DNA of 64,000 nt, taken from contig CM054155.1 in assembly GCA_028751875.1 (NCBI GenBank), positions 54,565,018 through 54,629,017 on the forward strand, read 5' to 3'. Shown here piece by piece: positions 9,894 through 21,536 of this stretch. The notes beneath the pieces were generated by a model. It did no database searches and was not told where the DNA came from. It saw only the letters and a program-made list of their open reading frames with translations. The stretch comes from Rapana venosa (Eukaryota; Mollusca; Gastropoda; Neogastropoda; Muricidae). Numbering within the stretch: position 1 is the first letter of the stretch; each line of letters opens with the position of its first letter. The position numbers and the translations under genes are program-made.

Positions 9894-11300
9894 TCATTTT
9901 GATTTGACTGCATAAATGCATGCTCTTGATGATTCATGTTTTTTATCTGTCAAGCTCTCCTTATTTTTTAGACTATCTTCCATCTTTTCTATTAATCTGT
10001 CCACTGGCTCTCTGTGACTGCCTAGGCGTTGTTGGTTGTCGGAGCTGGTCTTGTCAGGAGGGGCTGAGATGGTGGGTTCCCTCTCCTGGTGCTGCTGGCC
10101 TCTGGGGTGCTGAGGGCTGGTGTTGGGTAGCTGATCAGACCATGTCACGTCTGGTGATCAGTGACTTCATGACTCGAACGTGTTGTCAGTCACGGTGAGA
10201 GCTGCCGCCGTTTGGAGTTCTCACAGCGTCTGACCGTAGCCCTGGTGTTTTCTCTAGCACATTGGCTGGTGTCCACAGTCCACTGTTGTCCTTTATCTGC
10301 ACTAGCTGTTCCTTCAGCTGTGAAAGAAGATCTTGTGCCGTCTTTTCATAGTGTTTCTGTCCAGACTGCTGGCGTTCTGGGGCTGGGGTGTAGTAAGGAA
10401 AGGGAGGTTGTACCTAGATTTACAGCAATACAGGAGTTATGCAAGAGATGGGAGGTCAATGGGGGTTGTTCTCAGACACAGCATGGCCACATTTGTGTCT
10501 ATTCTTCTTTCCTGGGTTTTGAGAAAGGCCTTTTTTGCTGAGAGGACCATTCTTACCTTGAAGTTATTGGATTCAGGGTACGGCTGTGAGGAGGCTGTGT
10601 TTTGAAATCCCCTTTCAGATGAGAATTGTCTGATTTCAGTTAAGTCAATATGTGACCCGTTATCAGACAGAACTTTCTCTGGTATGCTCTGTTCACTGAA
10701 CAGCTGTTGGAGTAGTGTCACAACCTTGGCACTGGTTAAATGTCCTGATAGATGTCTGACAAATGGCGTCTTTGAGAAATAGTCATTATCAAGGATGAAT
10801 TGGCAGAAATCTGTTGCTGCTGCCTGCCATGGACCATCAGGCATGCCATGGGGCAGGTGTTTCAGACTGTTGGCTGTTTTCTTTCAGCGTCACATGCAGT
10901 TCACCTTCAAAGTTCCTGATGCCTGTGAACTTGTCTGAGTGAAGGTGATGTAGCTCTTCTGCATTCCCGATAGGCTGCAGTTTGAATTGACAGGCTGATT
11001 TTACTGTGCAGTCAAGTGTCACCAGTTTCAACTGTTTGCTGCTGAAGAGTCCCAAGATAGCAGTTCCCAGGGAGTTAACAGCAACTCAGCATTGTGCCAC
11101 TCAGAGTCTGCATACCTGGAATGGAGATAGATGACACTGTCATGTTTAATACAGGTACCATTGTAGGCATGCAGGCTGGTCTTCCTTTGCTCAGTACATT
11201 CTCTCCCGGGGAAAACCCCAAATGTCCAGCTTCTCTGGATACAGCTAGTGAAAAATTCGCAGAGGAGAAATATTTCCTTGTGCTTCATTATCAACTTTTA
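9894..11300 (-). mobile_element. Ty3/Gypsy-like retrotransposon G, internally deleted pol
   Basis: Minus-strand reading gives two separated parts of a Ty3/Gypsy-type Pol. From about 11,300 to 10,860 comes the protease-to-RT linker: LHAYNGTCIKHDSVIYLHSR, then TPWELLSWDSSAANS and PIGNAEELHHLHSDKFTGIR. At about 10,844 the frame passes straight into the integrase core (10,437-10,844): PDGPWQAAATDFCQFI, DYFSKTPFVRHLSGH, IPEKVLSDNGSHIDLTEI and LCLRTTPIDLPS. The RT, RNase H and integrase N-terminus are missing between them. In the core the DNG Asp is present, but the Glu expected after the SNGF-like motif reads Val. Below 10,437 a frame-shifted C-terminal tail (QHVRVMKSLITR-like) continues to about 9894. 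No LTRs are visible. Confidence 0.78.
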
Positions 11301-11624
11301 CCCGCAGTGTAGCTCTTTCCTTGTACCAGATCTGGAGGAGGAAATTAGCTCATCTCAGTTATCTCCAGAGTTCTTCTCAATGCTTGAGAATCCTAGATGG
11401 TCATTAGATGGTCAGATGTATCCTCCCTTGGGTCGGTGTCAGTGATTTTGAGTATTCTTTGGTGAGGCCTGCTCCAACGCACAGATTGTTTCTTTTGTTT
11501 CCCGTCATGGTGATATGGTGTACCTGACATAGGCTGTTGTTGCCTTCCCAAGCCTTGTTTTTGTGTATCAAGTGACACATTTTCTCCAGTGGTTATGTCT
11601 GTGGCAGTGCACGCATCACAGTGT
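11301..11624 (-). other. Probable upstream remnant of element G, unresolved
   Basis: Minus-strand frames here contain QGLGRQQQPMSGTPYHHDGK and KKQSVRWSRPHQ. These basic Gln/Pro-rich stretches sit where a gag tail would precede protease. No CCHC knuckle is visible, so the assignment rests on position and composition only. Confidence 0.25.
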
Positions 11625-11865
11625 GCAAATCGGATGAGGCTATAAACCGAGGCTCCATGTTCGAATGCATGCAGAACATCTTGCGCACACGTTAAATCCT
11701 GTTCCGCTTTATGGGAGAGTAGGCCATTGTGTGTCGATGGAAACAGACGACAATTGACTAAACTGCATACACACGGGGACTGGATGTAAAAAAAGCACAT
11801 GAGTGCTTATTCCATTATCCTCGATATAAAAGAATAAATAAATACATAAATAATAAAATAAATCG
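11625..11865 (+). mobile_element. SINE family 1 copy 1 (5'-truncated)
   Basis: This copy matches the 3' two-thirds of the tRNA-headed SINE at 15,243-15,570. Shared blocks are CGGATGAG-CTAT-AACCGAGG, GCAGAACATCTTGCGCACAC, GTTAAATCCTGTTCCGCTTT, CACACGGGGACTGGATG and TGCTTATTCCATTATCCTCG, followed by an (ATAAATAA)n tail. The tRNA-related head is missing. The same tail block also closes the copy at 37 kb. Confidence 0.8.
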
Positions 11866-12370
11866 AGCATAACTCAGTCAAGGGTCCATGGCCCAGTGCT
11901 AGAACTAGTGCTCTCCTTCCTTTTACTAATCTAAAATCTGGTCAGTTCCTGCTATAATTTTCCTTTGCCCTGTTTCTTTTTTCTTGTCATTTCCTCCTCC
12001 TCTGTTTTCTGCTTTTTTTCCAGAAAATCTTCAAACTGAATTTCTATTTACATCTTCATCTTCATCTCTCACCCATCTCCATTCTCACCCAACCTTTTTC
12101 TGTGGACTGTCCTCCTCTGTCAATGGGATCTTTAGTTGTATCATCAGCTCCCCATCAAGCCTCCTCTGTATGGTTCTTATTTTCTCACTTGCCAAGTGGT
12201 TGCTGCAAGCAACCCATAATCACACGCTAGAGCAACATGGTCAGGGGATGGCTGGCTGTACGTAGCTCAGTCGCTAACGAGTGCCTTATGGAATCGCGCA
12301 GGCGATTTCCATACAGGTATTTTTAGCTGCTTCCTCCCTCCCTAAGGCAGCTCTGCCGTGGTGACCGACT
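11866..12370. other. No gene recognised
   Basis: This is pyrimidine-rich unique-looking sequence. At 12,259-12,290 TAGCTCAGTCGCTAACGAG resembles a tRNA A box, but no matching B box or cloverleaf follows, so it is at most a SINE scrap. ORF1 of the I-like element begins just downstream. Confidence 0.35.
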
Positions 12371-13640
12371 TATTCTGCCCTCATCGAGCCTACACTCCAT
12401 GTCAATCAACTCCGCCCCCCCCCCCCCTCTAAAACATAAGAGAAATGCTATGGAGTCAGATTCTGCTAGAGATGTCTCCAGTGACTTGGAGAGAGATCTC
12501 AGTGAGAAAAGTAGATTATGGCCAGGTTGGTGGGTGGTCGACGGAGTGAAGGCAGAGCACCCTCTGTCAAAGCCTAGTCTGTTTGCTCTAGATATAGGCC
12601 TAAAATGCGAGACTTGAAAACAGTTAAAAAAACAACAACTACATAATGGGACACTCCTAGTTCAAAGTAACTCAAGAAAGCAGTCGGAGGCGCTGCGGAA
12701 GTGCAGGTAGTTGGTGACATGCCCCATTCAGGTAACCCCCACTAAGCCTTTAATAACAGCAAACGGTTCAGCTGGTGTAGCGACCCACAGAATGTGTCCA
12801 AAAGCAGAACTTAAAAGTGAGCTTCCATGCTAGGGAGTCATGAATGTGCATCAAGAGCAGATTAAGAAAGGGGGCACAGGGACCCCACAAACACCTTTTT
12901 CCTCACTTTTTGTATCAAGGTGTTACCTCAGTCCATCAAAGTTGGTTACCTGAATGTCCCTTCACTGCTCAGGTGCTTCAGGCGTCAGAAGTTCGGCCAC
13001 GTGAGAGACAGGTGTCCTGGACATGAGGTGTATAGAGTCTGTTCATAGAACATGACGGGGGATGTCACGACCATGCTTGGAGAGTAAACTGCTAGCCACC
13101 CATGCTTCCTCGTCTACAGTGCACTATGTGAGATTTGGAGATGGAAATTCAGAGAGTTAAAAAGAGAGGTCCAAGCTAGCAACAGTGGCAGTAGCATCTC
13201 GAATGCAGCGGTGGTTAGAAAGTATGTTGTAGTGGGTTGTCAAACAGACTTTGACAGGGAGTCTCCTAGCTCTGAGATGGTTGTAAGCAGTCAAGCATGC
13301 CACCCTAGCCAAGGCAGCCTCTGGCGGCGGCCCCAAACCCATCTCTGTGTGCCCTGTTGGTGTACAGAAATCACCCGCTCCCAACCACGAGTCCAAACTT
13401 CTGACTCCTGAAGCAAGGGAAAAACCAGCTCCTCCCCTCAAGCCAGTTGATGGCTGAAAACAGGTACCCTCTCGTGCTTCCAGAAGTGCTAAGGGGGTTT
13501 TGGGACAGGGGGGCAAAAGTTGCATACCAAGAAAAAAGGGTATACGCCCCCTTCTGACAGACATAAAAAGGCAGAAAGAGAGCTTTTTCTCAGGAGAGCC
13601 ACTTTTCCATACTTTCAGAGGAGATGTCTGTTATGGAATG
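12371..13640 (+). mobile_element. I-like LINE F, ORF1 (gag-like, zinc knuckle), decayed
   Basis: ORF1 of an I-group non-LTR element encodes an RNA-binding gag-like protein. Starting at the candidate Met 12,399, residues LWPGWWVVDGVKAEHPLSKP match the usual W-P-F-V-I...PLSK-SPF opening. After frameshifts, LCIKVLPQSIKVGYLNVP and then RCFRRQKFGHVRDRC (12,970-13,014) follow. The latter is a CCHC knuckle whose second Cys has become Arg. A second knuckle is recognisable only as CHDHA. Downstream, MEIQRVK and VVRKYVVVGCQTD fit the usual C-terminal part. Stops and frameshifts occur throughout, and a run of about 14 C lies at 12,413-12,427. It is followed at once by ORF2 of the same element. Confidence 0.72.
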
Positions 13641-16600
13641 AGGGAGGAAACCAATATCAAAGATTTTGACAAATATTTTACAATGGAACATCCACGGTGT
13701 GACATCCAATAAGGAGGAACTGCAGCTTCTCTGTCGAGAGCAGAAACCAGCAGTGGTGGTGCTCCAGGAGACCCTGTAAAAGGAAGGGAAAGTTTTATTT
13801 TTTCTGAGAACAGTACCACCCACAAAAGGGCAAAACCTACCAAGCATGGACCTCTGGCAGGGTAAGCTTGCTAGTAGGGAAATCTTTGTTGTACAGTCCT
13901 CTGGTCCTTGACACTCCACCTCAGGCAATGGCTGCTAGTGTTACGCTGCACAACACCATCACCATAATTATGTATTATCTACGTATCTCCTTCAGTTGAA
14001 GTAATAAGGGCAGATTTGGTGACGTTGGTGCAGCAGTTACCTCCTCTCTTTCTGTTGTTGCACTTCAATAGGCATTCCCTCTTTGGAGAAGTAAAAAGTC
14101 GTCAATGAGGTGCCTCCTGTTGGAGGAGGTGGTCTTGGAATAGGACCTCTGCGTGTTGAATGGCAAGTCTCCCACTCATCTCCATTTGTTGAACGGTATG
14201 CTATCATGTCTGGATCTGGCTGTCTCCATTCCTCCATTGGTCTTGGACTTTCAATTGGATGTGCATGACAATCTGCATAGCTGCAATCTTTTTCCAGTCA
14301 TTCTGGCACAGAATGCCATGGTAGATGAATCTAGAACACAGTGGTTTAATGTCAGGAGGGTAAACTGAGATCTTTTCAGGTCATTCTTAGTATAATGAAT
14401 GAAGGGGCTATTTTGTCTGCAGAAGATCTGGCAGAGGCACTGACGGCATATATTATACAATCCGCAAACCTTTCAGTTCCTAGGACAAGCAGTCAGCCAC
14501 TGATGCCCAGGGTGCCTTGGTTTGTCGAGGGATATTGGGGTGTCCAAAGGCAGAGAAAAACCCACAGCGCCTGGTTTGATAGCAACCATCTCCTGTGGCA
14601 GTGGCCCACCAAAAACTGCAGACCTAATCGCACCATGTTTTTAAGGCCACCAGGCATGAGAAGTGGAAGCATTTCTTCTTAATGCTCAACAATAGAACAT
14701 CAGCGAGGAAGATGTGGAAAGTGAATGCCAAGATTAAGGAGAGAAACGACCTTTGCATCTATTAATCATCTTCACTTGGAGGATAATCTGGTTAAAGAAA
14801 GGGATGCTGTGGCTATTCTGCTAGCCACCACTCTGAAGGAGGACTCCTCTTCCACTTCCAGAGCACAAGCATTCCTGGGGACATTTAAAAATAATAAAAG
14901 GCTCCATTGAATTTTGTTTTCCAGAACAATGCGTACTACAATTATCCATTTTCCTTATCTGAGCTGAAAAGTGTCCTGCAGTCATGTGGCAAAACCCCAA
15001 CGGGTCCTGGCGGTATTCATCATGGTCAGTGAAGACACCTTTCAGACAGTTGCCTGTGAACCCTCCTGAAAGTCTCTAACCAGCCTGTGAACCCTCCTGA
15101 AAGTCTCTAACCATATTTGGATGACTGGATATTTTCCTCTGTTGTGGCAGATGGCTTGTGTCATCCCCATCTATAAACCTGGTAAGGACCTCAACAACCC
15201 CAGCAACTTTTGACCCATAGCACTGACTAGCTGAGTCTGCAATAGTGGTCAGAACATTGCGCTCGCAATCTGACAACCCGGGTTCGATTCCGATTCAAGG
15301 GGATACTTTTCCCTGGAGTTAACATCAGTGCCGACTCCACTCGCCCCAAAAGTCCTTCGGATGAGACTATCAACCGAGGCCCCGTGTGCAAACGCACGCA
15401 GAACATCTTGCGCACACGTTAAATCCTGTTCCGCTTTTCAGAAGAGTAGGCCATTGTGTGCCAGTGGGAACAGATGACAAAATTTACAAAACCGCTAACA
15501 CACGGGGACTGATGTGAAAAAGCACATAAATGCTTATTCCATTATCCTCGATATAAAAAAAGTATTAAAAAATTACTGGAAAAGATTATCAACCATGTTG
15601 CATCTTGAAATAAAGGGCCTTCTGGCCAAGGAACATTGCAGCTTCCATAAGAATCGTTGCACGTTGACCGTTTGGTTAGCCTGGATATGACTGTCCACAA
15701 CGCCTTTATTAACAATCAGCATGTTGTAGATATCTTTTTTGTTTAGAAAAGGCTTATAGTGCAGCTTGGTGGTAGGGGCTTTATGGTCATCTGCCATTGC
15801 TATTGAACAACTTTCTGGTGAAGAGATTTCATGTGCAGGTTACATCCATACTGTCTGACATCTTTGAGCAGGAGATGGATGCCCGCAGGGGAGTATCCTG
15901 TCTCCTGCTCTATTCAGGGAAAAAACCCATTGTCAAGTCAGTCCAGCAGGGTGTGGATGATTTTGCTCTTTACATTAGAGGAGTTCAGAGACAGCTACAA
16001 TTTTGTGTTAACAAGGTACAGGAATGGGTAGAGAACAATGGGATTTGTGCCTACAAAGACGAAGTGTAATCACTTTACAAACAAGCTCAGAGCACACTTT
16101 CCTGTGAAAATTCACCATCCTGGCAGTGACGTAAGCCAAATTCTTAGGTGCTGTTTTGATCAGAGACTGAACTTCAAAAGTCACATTCAATACCTGAGAA
16201 CAACATGTCAAAAAGCACCGAACTCATGTGGGTAATTGCTGGTACTGACTGGGAGTGGATTGACAGACACTACTGCATATCTACATGAAACTGCATTTGA
16301 AGTACACTAATCATGCTTACGGTTGTGTTTTAACCCCTGTTTCATTCCAAGTTCAAGAAATCTTCCTCTGCCACCCCTCCTTTAGGGATTCGGATCCTTC
16401 TGGCACTCCATGGGATGGATATCAATTAGGGCACTATATGGAAAATCCCCAAGTTCGCAAAGAGGCCTATGTGAATGGTGAAATCCACAATGGACCTGTT
16501 CAATCTGGCTGTTCACAGAAAATGTCAGTAGCCCAATAGCTTACAAGGTCTTTTTCCAAGAGTTGTCTTAGTCTTACCCGTAATACTTAAACAGTTTTAC

Positions 16601-17395
16601 AGACGGCTTCAAGTCTGAGAAGGGGGTGGCCTTTGCCGCCCACTGTCCCACCATCAAGGAATCTGTGCTTTCCAAGCACTTGCCTTCGAAGTGTTCAATG
16701 TACACTGCTGAAGTTAGTGCTGTTGTTTTGTCCCTAAAACTGATTCAGCATTCTAGAGGGAAGGTTTTCTTGGTATGTGCGGATTTGCTCTCAGCTCTGA
16801 ATGTTATTGCTTGTAGGAACATAAATTGTATTAAGCTTTAGGAGTTGTACGAACTGTGTAATTCTTTGAGAGGGGACAAATGTGATATTGTTTTGGTATA
16901 GATCATGGGCCATGTGGGCACTTGGGGCAATGAAATGCTTGGCAGACTTGCCAGGCGTGTAATGGAGAAGGAGATTTCAAGGTCTACCATGCAATACACA
17001 GATTTGAAACCTAAAAGGGAACAGTATACACAGTCCCTTTGGCAATAACTATGGAACGCTCACACAAACAAACTTATTCCAGGTTCGCACTAACCTGAAA
17101 GAAGCTCTCCCTCTGTATATCTAACCCAAAGGGAAACAACAGTGCTCACCAGGCTACACATAGGTCATTCTCATGTCACCCACATTTATTTGCTTAAAGA
17201 AGAGGGAACCCCACGGTGTGTGACATATGATGTGAAGGTAACCATTAAGCTTTTGGAGTGTTGAGATGTCCAGGATATTAGGCAAAGGCATTTTATTGCA
17301 GACTAACAAAAGATCCTTTCTCGTGATGTTCAACTGGACACCATTTTTAACTTCCTGACAGAGTCAGATGGTTTTTCCGTTTAATACAAGTAAAA
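13641..17395 (+). mobile_element. I-like LINE F, ORF2 (EN-RT-RNase H), decayed
   Basis: Domain order is complete on the plus strand. The APE endonuclease starts with LQWNIHGVTSNKEELQLL and VVVLQETL (13,678-13,780), and later pieces include NGKSPTHLHLLNGMLSCLDL. RT begins near 14,950 with LSELKSVLQSCGKTPTGPGG, then YFPLLWQMACVIPIYKPGKD and PIALTS. A SINE splits it at 15,243-15,570. RT resumes with LLEKIINHVA, LVSLDMTVHNAFINNQHVVD, FHVQVTSILSDIFEQEMD, a shortened catalytic region reading VDDFALYI (about 15,955) and KVQEWVENNG. RNase H follows at about 16,603-16,850 (TDGFKSEKGVAFAA, MYTAEVSAVVLSLKLIQ, LVCADLLSALN), then GHVGTWGNEMLGRLAR and LTRLHIGHSHVTHIYLLKEE. About ten stops or shifts make it dead. 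RNase H plus a two-knuckle ORF1 favours an I-type lineage. Confidence 0.82.
15243..15570 (+). mobile_element. SINE family 1 copy 2, full length with tRNA-derived head
   Basis: The head carries a Pol III A-box-like TAGTGGTCAGAAC (15,243-15,255) and a perfect B box GGTTCGATTCC (15,281-15,291), so it derives from a tRNA. The body continues with CTCCACTCGCCCCAAAAGTC, AACCGAGG, CAGAACATCTTGCGCACAC, CACACGGGGACTG and TGCTTATTCCATTATCCTCG, then an A-rich tail. It sits inside the RT of element F. The reading LTS-stop-VCK before it and KLLEKII after it rejoin in frame. This is the longest of the three copies and defines the family. Confidence 0.9.
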
Positions 17396-17690
17396 GTGTT
17401 ATCGTTGGTCACTAAGACCAGGATTGTTTTTAGGATTCTAGGTTTTGGGTTATATCATTTTAGGTGAGGTAGATGTTGTTTTTCTCACAACTCAGTATCC
17501 ATCCTTGGTTGAGCTTTATGGCTAGGCAGGGCGTTGGTACAAGGAGGGACTGTAGAGGTGTTGTTTTTTCCTTTTCTAATGTGTATAGATCCACAGTTTC
17601 AATCTGATATATAAAATTTGACGAGGTGACAGCGCTGACATGGCCCATGTGGTCGACGGGGCTACAAACAAAAAAACCGAATGGGATTTG
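17396..17690. other. 3' flank of element F; no gene
   Basis: AT-rich sequence between the end of the I-like ORF2 and the start of the minisatellite. It may include the 3' UTR of element F. No simple tail is obvious. Confidence 0.35.
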
Positions 17691-17885
17691 ATAACTATAC
17701 TGCCAGTAGTTCTTTGCTTTCAAAGTGACTAAATTGCCAGTAGTTCTTTGCTTTCAAAGTGACTAAATTGCCGGTAGTTCTTTGCTTTCAAAGGGACTAC
17801 AATGCCTGTAGTTTTTTACTTTCAAAGTGACTACATTATCTGTAGTTTTTTTCTTTCTGTAGTGTTTTTATCACTTTTATCATTT
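17691..17885 (+). repeat. Minisatellite 1, left part (about 36-bp units)
   Basis: Four to five units follow the pattern CAAAGTGACTACATTGCC then TGTAGTTTTTTGCTTT. The array is interrupted by the RT element at about 17,886-20,055 and resumes on its other side with the same unit. Each good unit contains ACTACA-(5 nt)-TGTAGT, a 6-bp perfect stem. Confidence 0.88.
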
Positions 17886-20055
17886 ATATATTTTGTGATG
17901 ATGACTTTCCGACTACGTCTAAAGAAAATCCACAAGCGGAACAGCATCAGGATCAAATTTGACTTCGAGAAGCTGAAGGACCCAGAGGTATTAGAAACTT
18001 TTCAAGCAAGGATAGGTGGAAAGTTTTCAGCACTGACTGTGATAGACTCAGACATAGATACACTGACGAATAGTTTCAATACAGCAGTGACTGAAACAGC
18101 AAGCGAGCTTCTTGGCAAACACCGACCAGTCAAAAAACCATGGGTCACACCTAACATCCTACAACAATGTGACAAGCGTAGAGAGTTGAAGAAAAAGTAA
18201 GATGAAACAAAAGAAAGAGCAGAGCAGTATAGGGCAGCCAACAAAAGAATCAGGAAGTCCATGACGGAGGCAAAAGAGAAATGGATCGGTGAACAGTGCC
18301 AAGACATTGAAGAAAACATCAAGAAAAACAATAGCAAGAAAGCATATCAGCTGGTGAAAGACATGACTAGCACAAAACAGGGAAAAGGTTTAACAATCCA
18401 AGACAAAAATGGGAAGTGTCTCACTGACGACCAGGATATTCTGAACAGATGGACAGAATATTGCTCCGACCTGTATATCTATAGAACGCAGGAGATCCAG
18501 AAGTCCTTAATGTACCCGCAAGCAAAGACACACACAGTCACCCTATCCTCCGAGATGAAGTGGAAACAGCAGTCAGATCGCTAAAAAAGGGAAAGTCAGC
18601 AGGGGCTGACAACATTCCAGCTGAGTTGGTTCAAGCTGGAGGGGAAGCCATGATCAGCGCCCTACTAAGAATCTGCAACAAGATCTGGCAGACAGGAAAA
18701 AGGCCAACACCATGGACACAGTAACTCATCATCACCCTCCCCAAGAAAGGAAATCTACAACAATGCCATAATTACCGCACAATCAGCCTCATATGCCACC
18801 CAAGCAAGGTCATGCTGCAGATAATATTGAATAGACTGAAGCCACAAACAGAGACCATCATTGAGGAACAAGCAGGTTTCAGAGCAGGGCGCAGCACAAC
18901 AGAACAGATATTCAACCTCAGAATACTATGTGAGCGGTACCTACAACATCAACAAGACCTTTACCACGTATTTATCGATTTTAAGAAGGCATTTGACAGG
19001 GTGTGGCATGCAGCTTTGTGGGCAACCATGAATTTGTACAGCATCAATGCAAACCCGATCACAGTCATCAAACAGCTGTACAGCGAGGCCACCAGTGCAG
19101 TGTACTACAACAACAACATTGGAGAATGGTTTCGAACAACAGTTGGAGTAAGGCAGGGCTGTCTACTCTCACCCACTCTTTTCAACATCTTCCTTGAGAG
19201 AATCATGGCTGATGCACTGGAACATCATGAAGGATCAGTCAGCATTGGTGGCAGAACGATCACAAACCTCCGCTTCGCAGATGACATTGATGGGAATAGC
19301 AGGATCAGAAAAAGAGCTTAAGGCCTCCAAAACATACGGCATAGAAATCAGTGCAGAGAAGACCAAACTGATGACTAATAACACCAACGGCATTAGCACT
19401 GATATCAGGGTTAATGACCAGAAGCTGGAAACAGTTCAAAGCTTCAAGTACTGGGATCCATTGTATAAGACCAGGGATCCAAGCCAGAAGTAGTATGCAG
19501 GACTGCACAGACAATAACAGCTTTGTCAAAACTAAACACCATCTGGAGAGATAAAAATATCTCACTTATCTCCAAGATCAGACTAATGCGCTCCCTTGAC
19601 ATATCCATATTTCTGTATGCCTGTGAATCATGGACCCTGACTGCAGATTTGGAGAGAAGAGTACAGGCGGTGGAGATGAGATGCTTTCGGAGACTCCTTG
19701 GCATCTCCTACAAAGACCACATAAGCAACGAAAGCGTGCATAACAGAATCCAGCAAACCATTGGACCCTATGAGAACCTTCTAACGATTGTGAAAAAACG
19801 TAAACTTAAATGGTATGGGCATGTCACCAGATCCAAAGGACTTGCAAAGACAGTTTCACAAGGCACTGTCCAAAGAGGAAGAAGAAGAGGCAGACCAAGG
19901 AAGAGCTGGGAGGATAACATCAGCGAATGGACAGGCCTAGAACTCAACAAAACCCTAAGAAAGGCAGAACAGAGAGAGAAATGGAGGGAACTGGTTGTTG
20001 AGTATTTGAGGGTGCCCCCACGGTCGTCAGACTACGGGACAGATAGAGAGAGAGA
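17886..20055 (+). mobile_element. Non-LTR element D, linker plus RT, 5'-truncated, inserted in minisatellite 1
   Basis: This is a close relative of element C in opposite orientation, with more 5' sequence. The first 650 bp encode the EN-RT linker (LRLKKIHKRNSIRIKFDFEK, KKPWVTPNILQQCDKRRELK, LTDDQDILNRWTEYCSDLY) with one early stop. The RT follows: GKSAGADNIPAELVQAGGEA, EEQAGFRAGRSTTEQIFNLR, VFIDFKKAFDRVWHAALWA, GVRQGCLLSPTLFNIFLERI and RFADDIDG (19,272-19,295). A frameshift lies just after FADD. A 224-codon C-terminal part (19,523-20,197) contains LYACESWTLTADLERRVQAV and KLKWYGHVTRSKGLAKT. The 3' end is GGGACAGATAGAGAGAGAG. Both junctions contain TATATTTT, a possible 8-bp target duplication, though the sequence is AT-rich. 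The endonuclease is absent. Confidence 0.9.
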
Positions 20056-21195
20056 TAGTTTTTATATTTTCAAAGTGACTACTTTGTCTGTAGATTTTTA
20101 CTTACAAAGTGACTACATTACATGTAGATTTTTGCTTTCTGTAGTTTTTTGCTTTCAAAGTGACTACATTGCCTGTAGTTTTTTGCTTTCAAAATGACTA
20201 CATTGTCAGTAGTTTTTTGCTTTCTATAGTGTTTTACTTTCAAAGTGACTACATTGCTTGTAGTTTTTTGCTTTCAAAGTGACTACAATGCCTGCAGTGT
20301 TTTGTTTTCAAAGTGACAACATTGTCTGTAGTTATTTGCTTTCAAAGTGACTACCTTGCCTGCATTTTGTTTGTTTTCACTATTACTTCGTTGTCTGTGG
20401 TTCTTTGTTTCACAGTTACTACATTGCATGTAGTTCTTTGTTTCACAGTTACTACCTTGCCTGTAGTTGTTTACTTTCAAAAGTGACTATATTGCCTGTA
20501 GTTTTGTTTTGTTTTCACAGTTACTACATTGCCTGTAGTTCTTTGTTTCACAGCTACTACATTACTTGTAGTTTTTTACTTTCAAAAGTGACTACATTGC
20601 CTGTAGTGTTTTACTTTCAAAGTGACTACATTGCCTGTAGTTTCTTTTCGGTTTTCACAGCTACTACATTGCCTGTAGTTCTTTGTTTTACAGTTACTAC
20701 ATTTTCTGTAGTTTTTTACTTTCAAAAGTGACTACATTTCCTGTAGTTTGTTAACGTTCAAAGTGACTACACTGCCTGTAGGTTTTTTTACTTTTAAAGT
20801 GACTACATTGGCTGTAGTTTTTTGCTTTCTGTATTTTTTTAACTTTCAAAGTGACTACATTGGCTGTAGTTTTTTGCTTTCTGTAGTTTTTTATTTTCAA
20901 AGTGGTTACATGGCTGTAGTTTTTTGCTTTCACAGTGACTACGTTGCCTGTAGTTATTTGCTTTTAAAGTGACAGAATTGTCCGTAGTTTTTTGCTTTCT
21001 GCAGTTTTTTGCTTTCAAAGTGACTACCTTGTCTGCATTTTTGTTTGTTTTCAGTTACTTCATTGTCTATAGTTCTTTGTTTCACATTTACTACGACCTT
21101 AATATAGGTTATGGGACACCTTTACCTTTACATTGCATGTAGTTCTTTGTTTCACAGTTACTACCTTGTCTGTAGTTGTTTTTTTTTTCAAAATA
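20056..21195 (+). repeat. Minisatellite 1, middle part
   Basis: About thirty diverged units of roughly 34-38 bp carry CAAAGTGACTACATTGCC and TGTAGTTTTTTGCTTT cores. Shorter TTTCTGTAGTTTTTTGC half-units and a TTTCACAGTTACTACATTGC variant class are interspersed. A scrap of SINE family 2 (GGGACACCTTTACCTTTAC) lies at about 21,114-21,132. Frames through the array give repeated LPVVFYFQSDYIACS-like peptides that are not real proteins. Confidence 0.9.
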
Positions 21196-21302
21196 ATAAG
21201 AATTATAATAATAAATGGAACTTATATAGCGCTGTATCTTGCAAAGACAAATCAAAGCGCATGCATTCGACCTAATCTTACACAGTCATACAACCAATGA
21301 CA

Positions 21303-21342
<40 letters not shown>

Positions 21343-21459
21343 GGAATTTATATAGCGCTATATCTTGCAGAGACAAATCAAAGCGCTTGCACTCAACTCA
21401 TTCTTACACAGTCATACAACCAGTGACAAGCAATAGTTCCATCAAGTCCAAATGTGCAC

Positions 21460-21536
<77 letters not shown>

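Noticed and set aside
12259..12300. tRNA gene suggested by TAGCTCAGTCGCTAACGAG
   Set aside because: There is only an A-box-like match. No B box GGTTCGA-like sequence or acceptor/anticodon stems follow at the right spacing.
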